Below, one piece after another: positions 25,737 to 36,608 of a DNA stretch of 64,000 bases. Source of the stretch: Chitinophaga varians (GTDB lineage: Bacteria > Bacteroidota > Bacteroidia > Chitinophagales > Chitinophagaceae); NCBI RefSeq assembly GCF_012641275.1, contig NZ_JABAIA010000001.1, positions 1,550,001-1,614,000 of the forward strand. Reading direction: 5' to 3'. Position 1 is the stretch's first letter, and each line of letters opens with the position of its first letter. Made by a program: the position numbers and the translations under genes. Under the pieces are notes generated by a model. It made no database searches and had not been told where the DNA came from. It saw only the letters and a program-made list of their open reading frames with translations.

Positions 25737-25764
25737 TTTGCCGACTTTCGCAGGGGTAACTTTG
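25737..25764 (+). promoter_or_regulatory. Promoter of the AraC-MGMT gene
   Basis: TTTG at 25737-25740 and a perfect -7 box TAACTTTG at 25757-25764, separated by 16 bases. The start codon at 25783 is only about a dozen bases beyond the expected transcription start. Confidence 0.6.
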
Positions 25765-25782
25765 TCTTAAAATGATAAAGCC

Positions 25783-26613
25783 ATGAACAATTACGATAAA
25801 ATTGCCACGGCAATTGCATACATCAACGACAATTACAAGGAACAGCCGGAACTTAAAGACATGGCGGCTTCCGTTCACATGAGCCCGTTTCATTTCCAAC
25901 GGGTGTTCAGTGAATGGGCAGGCGTTACGCCTAAAAAATTCCTGCAGTATCTTACGCTGCACCACGCCAAACAACTGCTGAAACAGGAGAAAACAACCTT
26001 GTCCGATGCCGCCTTCGAAACAGGACTGTCCGGCACCAGCAGGCTGCATGACCTGTTTATCAATATTGAAAGTATGACACCGGGAGAATATAAAAACGGC
26101 GGAAAGTCTTTGCAGATCAACTACAGCTTCGCAGAGAGCCCGTTTGGCAATATACTGGTGGCGTCCACCGGCAAAGGCATCTGTCATATGGCTTTTGCGG
26201 ACAACCGCGAAGAGGCGCTACAGGACCTGATCGCCAGTTTTCCCAACGCGCAGTTTACACAGATGACAGACCTCATTCAGCAAAATACGCTGTACATCTT
26301 CACCAAAGAACAACATCGCCTCTCAGAGATCAAGCTTCACCTGAAAGGCACCGCTTTCCAGCTGAAGGTATGGGAAGCCCTGCTGAAAATACCCATGGGC
26401 AATCTCACCACCTATCAGCAGCTGGCGGCCGCGGTAGACAACCCGAAGGCATCAAGGGCGGTAGGTACCGCCGTAGGCCAGAACCCCGTGGCGTTCCTGA
26501 TCCCCTGCCACCGCGTAATAAAATCGACCGGCGAATTCGGGCATTACCATTGGGGAGACGTCCGTAAACAAGCCATGATCGGCTGGGAATCAGCACAATC
26601 ATTTAATCATTGA
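25783..26613 (+). CDS. AraC-type HTH fused to methylated-DNA-protein cysteine methyltransferase
   Basis: A 276-residue two-domain protein. Residues 1-105 form an AraC-type HTH (LKDMAASVHMSPFHFQRVFSEW, LSDAAFETGLSGTSRLHDLF). Residues 110-276 form an O6-alkylguanine transferase with the active-site sequence PCHRVIKSTG and the downstream helix FGHYHWG. It transfers alkyl groups from damaged guanine to its own cysteine. It resembles E. coli Ada but lacks the N-terminal zinc/methylphosphotriester sensor domain, so the usual Ada induction switch is missing. Confidence 0.9.
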   Translation: MNNYDKIATAIAYINDNYKEQPELKDMAASVHMSPFHFQRVFSEWAGVTPKKFLQYLTLHHAKQLLKQEKTTLSDAAFETGLSGTSRLHDLFINIESMTPGEYKNGGKSLQINYSFAESPFGNILVASTGKGICHMAFADNREEALQDLIASFPNAQFTQMTDLIQQNTLYIFTKEQHRLSEIKLHLKGTAFQLKVWEALLKIPMGNLTTYQQLAAAVDNPKASRAVGTAVGQNPVAFLIPCHRVIKSTGEFGHYHWGDVRKQAMIGWESAQSFNH

Positions 26614-26696
26614 GTGATGGGGCCATGCTAATATTTTAATCAACATACTTCGGACCCACGAAATCAAAAAAGCGTAAATCAAAAAATCCGTAAATG

Positions 26697-26729
26697 AAAA
26701 GGGCCGCCCACTCGTGAAGGGCAGCCCTT
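26697..26729 (-). terminator. Terminator of the second susC-susD operon
   Basis: An 11-base stem pairs 26699-26709 with 26719-26729. Its one imperfect pair is a mismatch in plus-strand RNA but G-U in minus-strand RNA. UUUUCAUUU follows in the minus direction, downstream of the susD stop codon. Confidence 0.75.
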
Positions 26730-26793
26730 ATTTGCTTATGAAAGAGGACCAGCACTAGAGAGTGCCTGTCTGTTTATTAGAGGATAATGTGCA

Positions 26794-28260
26794 TTACTGG
26801 TTATCCACGGCCAGCTTGTTGTACACCAGCTCATCGGAAGAGAGAGGCCAGATGTAACCTGTGGCTGTTGGCGGTACCGCCAGCACTGTAGCGCTCTTGG
26901 CAGGGAAGGGAATACCCAGACGGATAATTTCCATGGCCCTGTTACCTTCTCCCAGTAACTCAATATGTTTTTCTTTAAGGATAGCATTAATCAGATCGTT
27001 CGCTGTCGGGAAATCAGCTGCAGTAAACACTGTTGTCGCATCGGAACGGCCACGTACGGCATTCAGCAAAGCGATGGCGGAGGGATCTACGGTATTGGAT
27101 ACACGTACTTTCGCTTCCGCTTCAATCAGCAGCAATTCTGCCCAGCGCAGTACCGGCGCAAAGTCCAGGTAAGGGCTCGGACCGGAATATTTCACCAGGA
27201 AAGAACGCGAACCAACCGGCATAATAAACTGCCTTCTGGCATCGCTGGCTTTCCAGGAAGCATCTGCCACGATACTACCGGTAGCAGTGTTCAGGGCGTA
27301 CTCTGCGTTACCACCAACGGAAGCAGGGCTGTAGTAATATCCCAACTGCGTCTGCGTGCCCGGGAAATCGCCTGGGGAAGCACCAAACGGCATGTATATC
27401 ACGGCTTCTTTACCGGCATACTTGGGCGTGTACAGGTTCTTCAGGTCAGACTCCAGCACGTAACCGGCAGGCGAAGTGAACGGACCTGTTCCGGCAATCA
27501 GCTTGGCGCCTTCTGTCAGCACTTTGTCGTATTGCCCCATTTGCAGGTATACTTTCATCTTCAGCGCAATAGCACTGTAGGAGTTGCCTTTGTTGGCAGC
27601 GAACTTGGTAGAGGCGCTCAATTTAGGCAGCAGCGCTTCTGCAGAGTCCAGGTCACGGATGATCTGGTCATAAGTTTCTTTTACGGTGCTGCGTGCACGG
27701 GAATAATCACCCAGTTTGGTATGCGGCTCCCAGAAAAGGATCAGCCCGGGTTTGCTGCCTGCGCCATCCCAGTAAGGACGGGCAAATAACTGCAGCAGGG
27801 AAAAATAAGACAGACCTCTTACGAATTTGGCATCACCGGCGTATATCTTTGCCAGTGAGTCGCCCACCACGGCATTGCCTTTGGCTGCCATGCCTGCCAG
27901 GAATACATTAGCATTGTTAATGGCCATATAACCCTGGGACCAGATCTCCTTGATCTCCTGGGACTCGCCTACGGCAGTCATTTTCCAGGTAGCATTCAGT
28001 GTTACGTTGTTCGTGGTCAGGTTCACAAAATCTTCGCCTCTCACATCGTTTGCGATCAGTACTTTACCACCCAGGAACTTACCGTTTTTCATCACGGTGT
28101 ACAAACCGGTAGCTTCGTTACCAATCCGTTCTTTCTGCGTAAACGCCTCCCAGTCAGGGATATCGGTTGTCGGTTTCGGTGTAAGCAGGTCTTTCTGGCA
28201 GGAAGAGCCAAGGACCGCGATACCTAATGCCAGTATATATGCACTAATTTTATTCATCAT
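26794..28260 (-). CDS. SusD/RagB-family lipoprotein, second locus
   Basis: A 488-residue lipoprotein (lipobox LGSSC, then QKDLLTPKPTTD). It has the family pattern: helical TPR-like N-terminal half (KFVRGLSYFSLLQLFARPYW), central variable part, then PVLRWAELLLIEAEAKVR and ILKEKHIELLGEGNRAMEIIRLG. It lies 8 bases after its susC partner. No hydrolase is linked, so the substrate cannot be guessed; it need not be a polysaccharide. Confidence 0.93.
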   Translation of the reverse strand: MMNKISAYILALGIAVLGSSCQKDLLTPKPTTDIPDWEAFTQKERIGNEATGLYTVMKNGKFLGGKVLIANDVRGEDFVNLTTNNVTLNATWKMTAVGESQEIKEIWSQGYMAINNANVFLAGMAAKGNAVVGDSLAKIYAGDAKFVRGLSYFSLLQLFARPYWDGAGSKPGLILFWEPHTKLGDYSRARSTVKETYDQIIRDLDSAEALLPKLSASTKFAANKGNSYSAIALKMKVYLQMGQYDKVLTEGAKLIAGTGPFTSPAGYVLESDLKNLYTPKYAGKEAVIYMPFGASPGDFPGTQTQLGYYYSPASVGGNAEYALNTATGSIVADASWKASDARRQFIMPVGSRSFLVKYSGPSPYLDFAPVLRWAELLLIEAEAKVRVSNTVDPSAIALLNAVRGRSDATTVFTAADFPTANDLINAILKEKHIELLGEGNRAMEIIRLGIPFPAKSATVLAVPPTATGYIWPLSSDELVYNKLAVDNQ

Positions 28261-28268
28261 CGATCATT

Positions 28269-31200
28269 TTAGAAATTAACATTTAAACCCACTGTCACAG
28301 TACGGCCATTACCCAGCGTGTTACGGTCAATACCCTGACCGGAAGCGTTGTTGCCATTGGAAGATACTTCCGGATCAGGACCGGGGTATTTCGTCATAAT
28401 GGCGAGGTTCTGACCTCTTACATATACTTTGGCGCCGCTCAGGTGAATGGATTTCAACGCTGTTTCAGGCAGAATGTAAGTCAGGCCCACGGTACGGAGT
28501 TTAAGGAAATCTCCTTTGAATGCATTGGCGCTGATAGCGAAGGAAGAACCATTGGAGATGTTATCGCCGTACACCACTTTAGGTGTTTCGCTCACATCAC
28601 CCGGATTTTTCCATCTGCTCAACACGTCAACGCTGTTGTTCCAGTAACGCTGGTCTTTCATACCGGCAAGGCTGCCGTAGTAAACATAGAAACCAGTCTG
28701 GTATGTCAGCAATACGTTCAGTTCAAAATTTTTGTAGCGGAAAGTGTTTTCAAAACCGCCTACCAGTTTAGGGTTGGTGTTTTGATAAGCCACCGCGTCT
28801 TTGGTGCCTACAGCAGGTGCAGGTTTACCGTCGGCATAGCTGTACACAGCTCCTACCGGATTGTAGTAAACATCTTCTCCTGCTTTATTCACAAAGATCC
28901 TTCTGCCCGTCTGCGGATCCACACCCTTTGTGCGAACAACATAAAGCATACTGGCGGGATAGCCTACCTGGTTTACACTGGTTTGTTCCAGGGAGCTGGT
29001 CACAAACGGGATTTTATCCAGGCTGCCGGCAAGGTCAGTGATTTCATTTTTGTTGTAAGCAATGTTGAAAGAGGTGTTCCACGTAAAGTCCTTTTTAGTT
29101 ACCGCTGCTGCACTAATGCTGAATTCCACGCCTTTGTTATACATTTTGCCTACGTTGGATGGAATGGTGGCGATAACGGTGGAGGAAGGAATACCGGCGG
29201 AAGGGATTTGAGGCACAAACAGGATCAGGCCGTCGATATTGTTATAGTAGTAGCTCAGTTCACCGGTAATCCTGTTGTTCAGGAAACCATAACTGATACC
29301 CACATCTGTTTTTTTACTTACTTCCCATCCCAGGTTCGGGTTGCCCGCCTGGCTGAAATACAGGGAAGGTCTTTCACCATAAGGTACGGGTCTGTAGAGC
29401 GATAATGCGTCATAGTCGCCCAGACCGGCGTAGTTGCCCACTTTACCGTAGCTGCCGCGCAGTTTCAGGGAAGAGAACACATTAGCCAGTTTGCTGTTGG
29501 CCCAGAAATCTTCTTTAGTGATTTCCCAACCGGCAGACACGCTGAAGAAAGTACCTTTCTTCTTGTCTTCACCAAAGGCTGAATACTGGTCCTGACGCAC
29601 GCTTCCACTCAGGAAATATTTTTCTTTGTAGTTGTAGTTGGCACGGGAGAACCATGAGAGCAGGTAGTTGCTGCGGCGCAACATGTTACGGCTCAAATCT
29701 GTCAACCAGCCACCTTCGGAGTTATTGAAGTAAGAGTCCATCTGGTTTTGACGGCCGATACCATAACGCTCACGCTGATCACGCTGTTGTTCTGTACCGA
29801 ACAATACGCTCAGACTATGCTGGTTAAAGGTTTTGTCAAACTGCGCGGTGTTGGTCCACGTCCATCTTTTATACTGTGTATAGGTGCTGGTAGCATCACC
29901 GTTGCTGCTAAAACCATCACCATTCTTATTATTCATATAGATGTCGTTGTTCATCAGGATATAGTCGATACCATACTGTGTACGTAAGGTCAACCATTCC
30001 CAGGGCTTCAACTGGCCATACACATTTCCCTGTACGTGATTAGCTTCTGTATTGGAGTGATCGAGGTCCAGCAGGATTTTAGGATTGTAGATGCCCACGT
30101 TCAAACCACCTTTCGCGCCGCCGATACCGGAACCACCATTGGTATTGTAAGTACCGTCATTGTTATACGGTGATACGATCGGAGAGGTCAGGAACGCCAG
30201 ACGGGCAAGGCCGCCGGAGTTAAAAGCCTCGCCTTCCAGTGAACCGGAAGAACCGGAAATCAGGCTTAACTCATTTGAGTAGGCTATTTTAGTACCTACG
30301 GAGAAAATCCTGCCCACTTTCTGGTCTACATTCACCATCAGGTTTTTACGGACGAAATCATTTTGTTTCAGGATACCTTCCTGTTTGGTGTAACCGGCAG
30401 AAAAGTAGTAGCTGGTATTTTCAGTACCACCGCCTACGCTCAGGCTGTGGCTCTGGGAGATGGCCCTGTCACGGTATACCACGTCCAGCCATTTCGTATC
30501 AATGATGTTGCCATTGGCGTCTTTGTTGAGTTCATAACGTCTGGCATCACCAGCGTTGGCCAACCCTTCATTTTTAACGTCAACATACTGTTGTGCATTC
30601 AACAGTTTAGGTAAACGGTTAGGGGAGGTCATACCTACCCAGCCATCATACATCACACGCGGACGACCAGCTTTACCTTTTTTGGTGGTCACCAGTACCA
30701 CGCCGTTGGCAGCACGGCTACCGTAAATAGCAGTAGCGGCGGCGTCTTTCGCAATATCAATAGATTCGATATCAGCAGGATTAATACTGGACAATGGGTT
30801 CAGCGGAGCGCTGGTAGATCCCACGTCGCCGCTGAAAGTAGGCACACCGTCAATTACTATCAGCGGATAAGCGCTCATGGAGAGGGAGTTAACACCACGG
30901 ATTCTGAATACGGGCGGGTTGTTTACCACACCGTTTGGTACAGTGATCTGTACACCGGCGGCACGGCCACCCAGGCCTGCCTCAAAGCTCTGTACCGGTA
31001 AATTGGCCAGTGACGTGCCTTTCACCGAAGCGATGTTACCGGTTACTTCTTTTTTACGTTGCGTACCATAACCCACCACCACTACTTCAGATATAGCTTT
31101 GGTGTCTGATGTCAGCTGAATGGTCCCCATGCTCTCTCCGGTAATAGGTAAGGTCTTAGCTTCATACCCTACGAAGGATATGCGCAATGTTTTTGCTTCC

Positions 31201-31397
31201 GAAGGAACAGATAAGGAAAACGCGCCTTTGGCGTCTGTTACAGTACCGGTTTTACCACCGGGCAGGCTTACTGATACACCGGGCAAAGCAGCGCCTTGCT
31301 CATCGGTGATCTTCCCTGTTACCGTGCGATGAGATTGTGCCAACAAGGTCGATGCTAGGAACAGCATGCTGGCTACCACGAGTAAGAACTTCCTCAT
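28269..31397 (-). CDS. SusC/RagA-family TonB-dependent transporter, second locus
   Basis: A 1042-residue protein with a signal peptide (MRKFLLVVASMLFLASTLLAQ), carboxypeptidase-like regulatory domain (VTGKITDEQGAALPGVSVSL), the SusC signature SEVVVVGYGTQRKKEVTGNI, a TonB plug and a beta-barrel ending in VTVGLNVNF. It pairs with the downstream susD. Unlike the first locus it has no lipoproteins, enzyme or adjacent regulator. The two SusC proteins share only the family framework, so they probably import different substrates. Confidence 0.95.
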   Translation of the reverse strand: MRKFLLVVASMLFLASTLLAQSHRTVTGKITDEQGAALPGVSVSLPGGKTGTVTDAKGAFSLSVPSEAKTLRISFVGYEAKTLPITGESMGTIQLTSDTKAISEVVVVGYGTQRKKEVTGNIASVKGTSLANLPVQSFEAGLGGRAAGVQITVPNGVVNNPPVFRIRGVNSLSMSAYPLIVIDGVPTFSGDVGSTSAPLNPLSSINPADIESIDIAKDAAATAIYGSRAANGVVLVTTKKGKAGRPRVMYDGWVGMTSPNRLPKLLNAQQYVDVKNEGLANAGDARRYELNKDANGNIIDTKWLDVVYRDRAISQSHSLSVGGGTENTSYYFSAGYTKQEGILKQNDFVRKNLMVNVDQKVGRIFSVGTKIAYSNELSLISGSSGSLEGEAFNSGGLARLAFLTSPIVSPYNNDGTYNTNGGSGIGGAKGGLNVGIYNPKILLDLDHSNTEANHVQGNVYGQLKPWEWLTLRTQYGIDYILMNNDIYMNNKNGDGFSSNGDATSTYTQYKRWTWTNTAQFDKTFNQHSLSVLFGTEQQRDQRERYGIGRQNQMDSYFNNSEGGWLTDLSRNMLRRSNYLLSWFSRANYNYKEKYFLSGSVRQDQYSAFGEDKKKGTFFSVSAGWEITKEDFWANSKLANVFSSLKLRGSYGKVGNYAGLGDYDALSLYRPVPYGERPSLYFSQAGNPNLGWEVSKKTDVGISYGFLNNRITGELSYYYNNIDGLILFVPQIPSAGIPSSTVIATIPSNVGKMYNKGVEFSISAAAVTKKDFTWNTSFNIAYNKNEITDLAGSLDKIPFVTSSLEQTSVNQVGYPASMLYVVRTKGVDPQTGRRIFVNKAGEDVYYNPVGAVYSYADGKPAPAVGTKDAVAYQNTNPKLVGGFENTFRYKNFELNVLLTYQTGFYVYYGSLAGMKDQRYWNNSVDVLSRWKNPGDVSETPKVVYGDNISNGSSFAISANAFKGDFLKLRTVGLTYILPETALKSIHLSGAKVYVRGQNLAIMTKYPGPDPEVSSNGNNASGQGIDRNTLGNGRTVTVGLNVNF

Positions 31398-31904
31398 GTA
31401 ATTGCAGATTTTGGTTTAGATTATTAAAAAAAGAAGTCTGATCAATCAGATTTTGGTCATAGTTTCTCCAGCACCATGAGGCCACTCATGATGATATATT
31501 TCACGGCGTTTGAGTTCGAGAATGCTGTTTGGTTTTGTTGATATTCTGACATAGATCCACAGCACTGCTGCAGGTTGCTTTAGCTTTAGATTTAGATTTT
31601 TTCCTCGCTTGTTTTTTTAAATTTAACTGGTTAAGAAAAACGGTTCGATTTTGGTCTTTTATGCTACAGTCGTCACGAGATGTATCACTGATTTAGATTT
31701 TGGTTGCAATACCATCGTTATCCTCTACGATCACTAAGTGAACAGGTCGGAATAAAAATAAAAAAAAATTTCAACCCCGATACACTTTCTCTTCCGTGAT
31801 CTTTTCCATCAAGACAAGATTTATTTAAAAATAAATGATAATTAATTTGTTACATATTACAAAGACGCCAAAATATTTTTTTATATCTTTATCTAAACAA
31901 AAAA
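31398..31904. promoter_or_regulatory. Upstream region of the second susC with repeated ACCAAAATC elements
   Basis: About 500 bases without a gene. Reading toward susC (minus strand), ACCAAAATC occurs four times (plus-strand positions 31406-31415, 31448-31457, 31646-31655, 31695-31704). A 14-base palindrome TCTGATCAATCAGA lies at 31437-31450 in the presumed leader. Hexamer repeats of TTTAGM lie near 31578-31600. At the right end TATCTTTA (31884-31891) is the probable -7 box of the SRPBCC gene. Confidence 0.45.
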
Positions 31905-32324
31905 ATGGGCACACAGGAAAATATCACCGGGCACACCGCCTCACAGGGTTGGGAAATTGGTGTAAAACGCACCTTCGCTCTCACCCCCGAAGCTGCATGG
32001 CAAATAATTTTCAGTCAGCCGGTCCTCGGTGTATGGCTGGACCATAAAGCCGGCATCGCCTTTCAGAAAAACGATACTTACACCACTGTTTCCGGAACAA
32101 CTATCACCATCACCAGTGTCACCGAAGTAAAAGTCATCCGCATGAAATGGCAGGCCAAAGGACAGGCAGCCGCTTCCACCTTACAGATCAGGGTCATTCC
32201 GGCAAAAGATAAAACGACCGTCAGCTTTCATCATGAATGGCTGGCCAACAACAAAGAACGCGAAGCGATGAAGTCCTACTGGACGCATGTGCTGGATGAA
32301 ATCGGAAAGGCATCAGACAATTAA
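31905..32324 (+). CDS. SRPBCC/AHSA1-like protein
   Basis: A 139-residue protein with the START/Bet v1-like pattern of the AHSA1 family: VKRTFALTPEAAWQIIFSQP at the start, a run of strands, TTVSFHHEWLAN, and a long C-terminal helix REAMKSYWTHVLDEIGKA. This fold makes a hydrophobic cavity and is common in small stress-related proteins; ligand and partner are unknown. It is monocistronic, just downstream of a -7-like box. Confidence 0.8.
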   Translation: MGTQENITGHTASQGWEIGVKRTFALTPEAAWQIIFSQPVLGVWLDHKAGIAFQKNDTYTTVSGTTITITSVTEVKVIRMKWQAKGQAAASTLQIRVIPAKDKTTVSFHHEWLANNKEREAMKSYWTHVLDEIGKASDN

Positions 32325-32642
32325 CGGCAGTCGTAAAAATCGTATAACCGTTAACGTTATCAACCGTTTTACTCATGAAAAACCGTTTGCAACATGCTTC
32401 ACATGATGGGTAATAACCTCTTCCCCATAGATAGCTATAAGGGAAGGACCGGCTAAACGTTAAAAAGGGAAACCGCCCGAATGGGAAAAACCGGCCTCCA
32501 TGGCGCCGGTCATGTGGATTCACCGACAGTTAAGGTATTTTGGGCGCCCGTAAAGCTAAATTCGCCTATAATAACTTATTTTTAAGCTAATTATAAGGCA
32601 TACCTATCACTGTACCCTGTAACTTTGTTAATACCAAGACCA
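32325..32642 (+). promoter_or_regulatory. Leader and promoter region of the NRPS-like gene
   Basis: A perfect -7 box TAACTTTG lies at 32620-32627, 15 bases before the start codon, without an obvious -33 TTG. Further upstream, AACCGTT occurs three times (32346, 32362, 32381), and several short inverted repeats lie near 32430-32515. No gene is visible. Confidence 0.45.
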
Positions 32643-35600
32643 ATGAATACTACGGGAAGCAAAATTATGAACGGCTATAGTATAGTACAAGGACCCCAGC
32701 TTCAGGAATTGTTGCATCAGGAAACACTGGCGGATATCTTCAGACAATCTGTTAAAGAGCATGCTCATCATACTGCTCTGATCTTTCAACATCAGTCCCT
32801 CACCTACGCTGAAATGGACCACTGGAGCGATGCAGTGGCTGCCATGTTGCAGGCACGCGGCATAGGCCCCGGCAGCGTGGTAGGCGTATGGTGGCCCCGC
32901 GGACTGGAACTGCATGCGGCCATCCTGGGCATCGTAAAGGCCGGCGCGGCCTATGTGCCGCTGGACCGCGAAATGCCCGCCGAAAGAGTGGAAGGCGTGC
33001 TCACCGAAGTAAAGGCCGCCGCCTGCTTCAGTGAAGAATCGCTGCACCTGGACGCGGCCATCCTCTCCGTTCCGCCGGTACCGGACATAACGGAAACCTT
33101 TACGCTCACGGCCGGCCCCTCGCCCGACAATATCGCCTACGTATTATATACCTCCGGCAGCACCGGCAAACCCAAAGGCATCCCCATCTCGCACCGCCAG
33201 ATATGCCACCTGGTAAGAGCGGAACAGACCGTCCTGAAAATTACCTCGCACGACAAGGTATACCAGGGCTTCTCTGTATCTTTTGATATGTGGTGCGAAG
33301 AAACATGGGTCAGCTACTTCGCCGGCGCCACCCTCTGGGTAGCCGATGCCACCACTGCCAAAGCCATCGATGAACTCGGCAGTGTGCTGCGCGATGAAAA
33401 AATTACCATCCTCCATGCCGTACCCAGCCTGCTGGCCGTCATGGAAGACGATATACCCACTCTCCGCCTGATCAATGCAGGCGGCGAAGCCTGCACGCCA
33501 CAAGTACTGGCCCGGTGGGGCGCCCCTCCCAGGACCTTCTACAACAGCTACGGCCCTACGGAAACAACGGTCAGCGCCACCTTCGCAGCCCTCAAACCCG
33601 GCGATGCCATTACCATCGGTCATCCCCTGCCCAATTACAATATGGCGGTGGTAGACGATAAACTCAATATTCTCCCCCTCGGAGAAAGAGGGGAACTGGT
33701 GATCACCGGCCCCGGCGTAGGCAACGGCTACGTCGACCGCCCCGAGCTCACCCGCGAAAAATTCGTACCCAAGCCGGCGTCCATGGACATGGTCCCCGGC
33801 GATATGGTTTACCGTACCGGCGACGCGGCCATCATCCTCCCCGATGGCAATATCGACTTCCAGGGCCGCCTCGACGATCAGATAAAACTGCGCGGCTACC
33901 GTATCGAGCTCGGCGAAATAGAAAACCGCCTCAATGCTATCATCGGCGTGATATCTGCTGCCGTAGCAGTGAAAAAAGACAATAATGAACAAGACCAGCT
34001 GGTAGGATATGTGGTGATGGAAAACACGCAGGCTTTCGATGAAAGCTTCTTCCGCGCGGAACTGGCAAAAGTACTACCTCCTTACATGGTGCCTGGCACT
34101 ATCCTCGAACTGGACGACATGCCACGCCTCCCCAGCGGAAAAATCAACCGTAAGGCGCTGCCACTGCCACCGGCTTTCGCACAGCCCGTCACCCACGAAG
34201 CGATAGATACCAGCGCACCGCTGCAAGACAGGGTGCTGGCCATTCTCACCAAAGTGTTCCCCGACAGGAACATTAACCTGCAACAGGACTTTTTCACCGA
34301 CCTTGGCGGACACTCCCTGCTGGCCGCCGCTTTCGTGTCCCGCTTACGCCGCGAAGCCAATGTGCCGCAGGCGTCGCTGAAAGATATTTATATACATCGG
34401 CCGCTCCAGGCGCTCGTAGATACCTGGAACGTACAGCCGCAAAACAGTAAGAAAAAGGAACGCAGCTTTAATGAAGTGCCCTGGTGGCGCCACCTCGCCT
34501 GCTGGGCAGCACAGAGCGTTTCCCTGCTGGTGATCTTCGGCCTGTTTGCCATGCAGATATTCCTGCCTTACCTGGGATACTACTACATTGAACAGGAAAC
34601 CAGTCACCTGGGATACGCCATTATTACGGCACTGTGCATGTTCTGCCTGCTGCCGCCCGTTTTCTCCGCACTGATCATCATCATCAAATGGCTGGTCATC
34701 GGCAAAATGAAAGCAGGCGACTACCCACTGTGGGGACAATACTATTTCCGCTGGTGGCTGGTGAAAACCATGCAACGCCTCATGCCTTCCCAGTTCCTTA
34801 ACGGCACGCCGCTGTATCCTGCTTACCTGCGGATGCTGGGCGTGAAGATCGCCTCTGATGCACAGCTGGCAGCTGTCACCATCGGCGCGGAAGACCTGGT
34901 GACCATCGGCAGCGATGTCAGCATCAGCTCCCAGGCGGTTATCAATAATGCCTGGGTAGAAGACGGTTGGCTCAAACTACGTTCCGTACATCTCGATGAC
35001 CACGCCTATATCGGCAGCAGCGCTGTCATCGCCGGCGACACCGTCATGGAACCATGGAGCGAACTGCAGGACCTCAGCTACCTGCCCGCCAACAGCCGCA
35101 TCGGTACCTGTGAAGTATGGTATGGCAGCCCAGCGCAACTGAAAGTGAAAAAAGAAATGAGCGAAATGCCGCAGCCACTGCCGGTATCAGCAGCTACCCG
35201 CAGGAAATACAGCCTTATCTTTTCACTGTTCCTGCTGGTATTCCCTTTCACCGTCCTGCTGCCACTGCTGCCCACCATCATCACGCTCAACCAGCTCGAC
35301 AACGCCGCGCCGGATTATAATTTCAACTATATGGTCATCACACCATCACTGGCATTGAGTTATATTATCCTGTTCACTGCGCAGACCGTTGTCCTGAGCC
35401 GCCTGTTGCAATGGGGCATCAAACCCGGCACCTACCCTATCTACAGCCTGTTTTATGTACGCAAATGGTTTGCCGACCAGCTGATGTCGCTCACGCTGAT
35501 CGTTATCCATCCTATCTTTGCAACAGTATATATCTCCAGCCTGTTCCGCGCGCTGGGCGCCCGTATCGGTAAAAACACGGAAGTGTCTACCGCCAGCAGC

Positions 35601-36596
35601 GTTACCCACCCGCTGCTCGAAATCGGCAATGGCGCCTTTATCGCTGATGCCGTTACCCTCGGCGAATCCGATGTACGCGGGCAACAACTGATCCTCGAAA
35701 AAACAATCATACACGATACCAGCTTCGTCGGCAACAGCGCACTGATCCCGCAGGGATATGTATTGCCGCCCAACATGCTGATAGGTGTATTGTCCACACC
35801 GCCCACAAAAGAACAGCTGGCCAACAGCACCGCGCGCGACTGGTTCGGCTCTCCCGCCATCGCACTGCCACGCCGCCAGGAAAGCCGTTTCTTTCCACCG
35901 GAACTGACCACCAACCCATCTCCCCAACGGAGAATGGCCAGAGGCCTGGCAGAATTTATCCGTATCCTTATACCGGAAACAATGGTCATCTGTTGCAGTA
36001 TCCTCTTCATCGCCTACGGGCATGACCTGGTAACTGAACAAGCCTGGTGGCAGATATTACTTAAACTGCCTTTCTACTATCTATTTTTCCTCGGTATGCC
36101 GGCATTCCTTTTCACCGTCATGATGAAATGGATACTGACAGGTAAATACCACGCTATACAGAATCCTATGTGGACGTCTAAAGTGTGGCGCAGCGAAGGC
36201 ACCACTTCCACCTATGAAGCGCTGTCTGTGCCATTCCTGCTCGACTTCCTCCGGGGCACGCCATGGCTGCCGGTTTTACTGCGCCTGCTGGGCGTAAAAA
36301 CAGGCTACCGCGTATGGCTCAACACCACCGACATCACGGAGTTTGATATGGTGGAAATAGGCACCGACGCTGCCCTCAATGAAGACAGCGGGCCACAGAC
36401 CCACCTGTTTGAAGACCGTGTCATGAAAATCGGCCCCATCAAAATCGGCGACCGCGCCAGCATCGGGGCACGTACCATTATCCTCTATGATAGCGAAATC
36501 GGTGATGATGTAAATATCGCACCACTGTCGCTCGTCATGAAAGGAGAAAAACTGCAGCCTCACACTGACTGGACCGGCAGCCCTATCAGACCGGAA
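32643..36596 (+). CDS. Pls/PosA-type single-module NRPS (poly-amino-acid synthetase-like)
   Basis: About 1318 residues from ATG 32643. The adenylation domain (about 25-505) has LYTSGSTGKPKG (A3), SFDMWCEETW (A4), YGPTETT (A5), YRTGD (A7), DQIKLRGYRIELGEIENRL (A8) and LPSGKINRKALP (A10). A carrier domain follows with DLGGHSLLAA (phosphopantetheine Ser near 557). There is no condensation or thioesterase domain. Instead the C-terminal 700 residues hold six predicted membrane helices in three pairs, each followed by a hexapeptide-repeat (left-handed beta-helix) domain. This layout and length match epsilon-poly-lysine synthetase (Pls) and its wider family. The amino acid used is unknown. Confidence 0.88.
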
Positions 36597-36608
36597 TAAT
36601 CCGACGCT

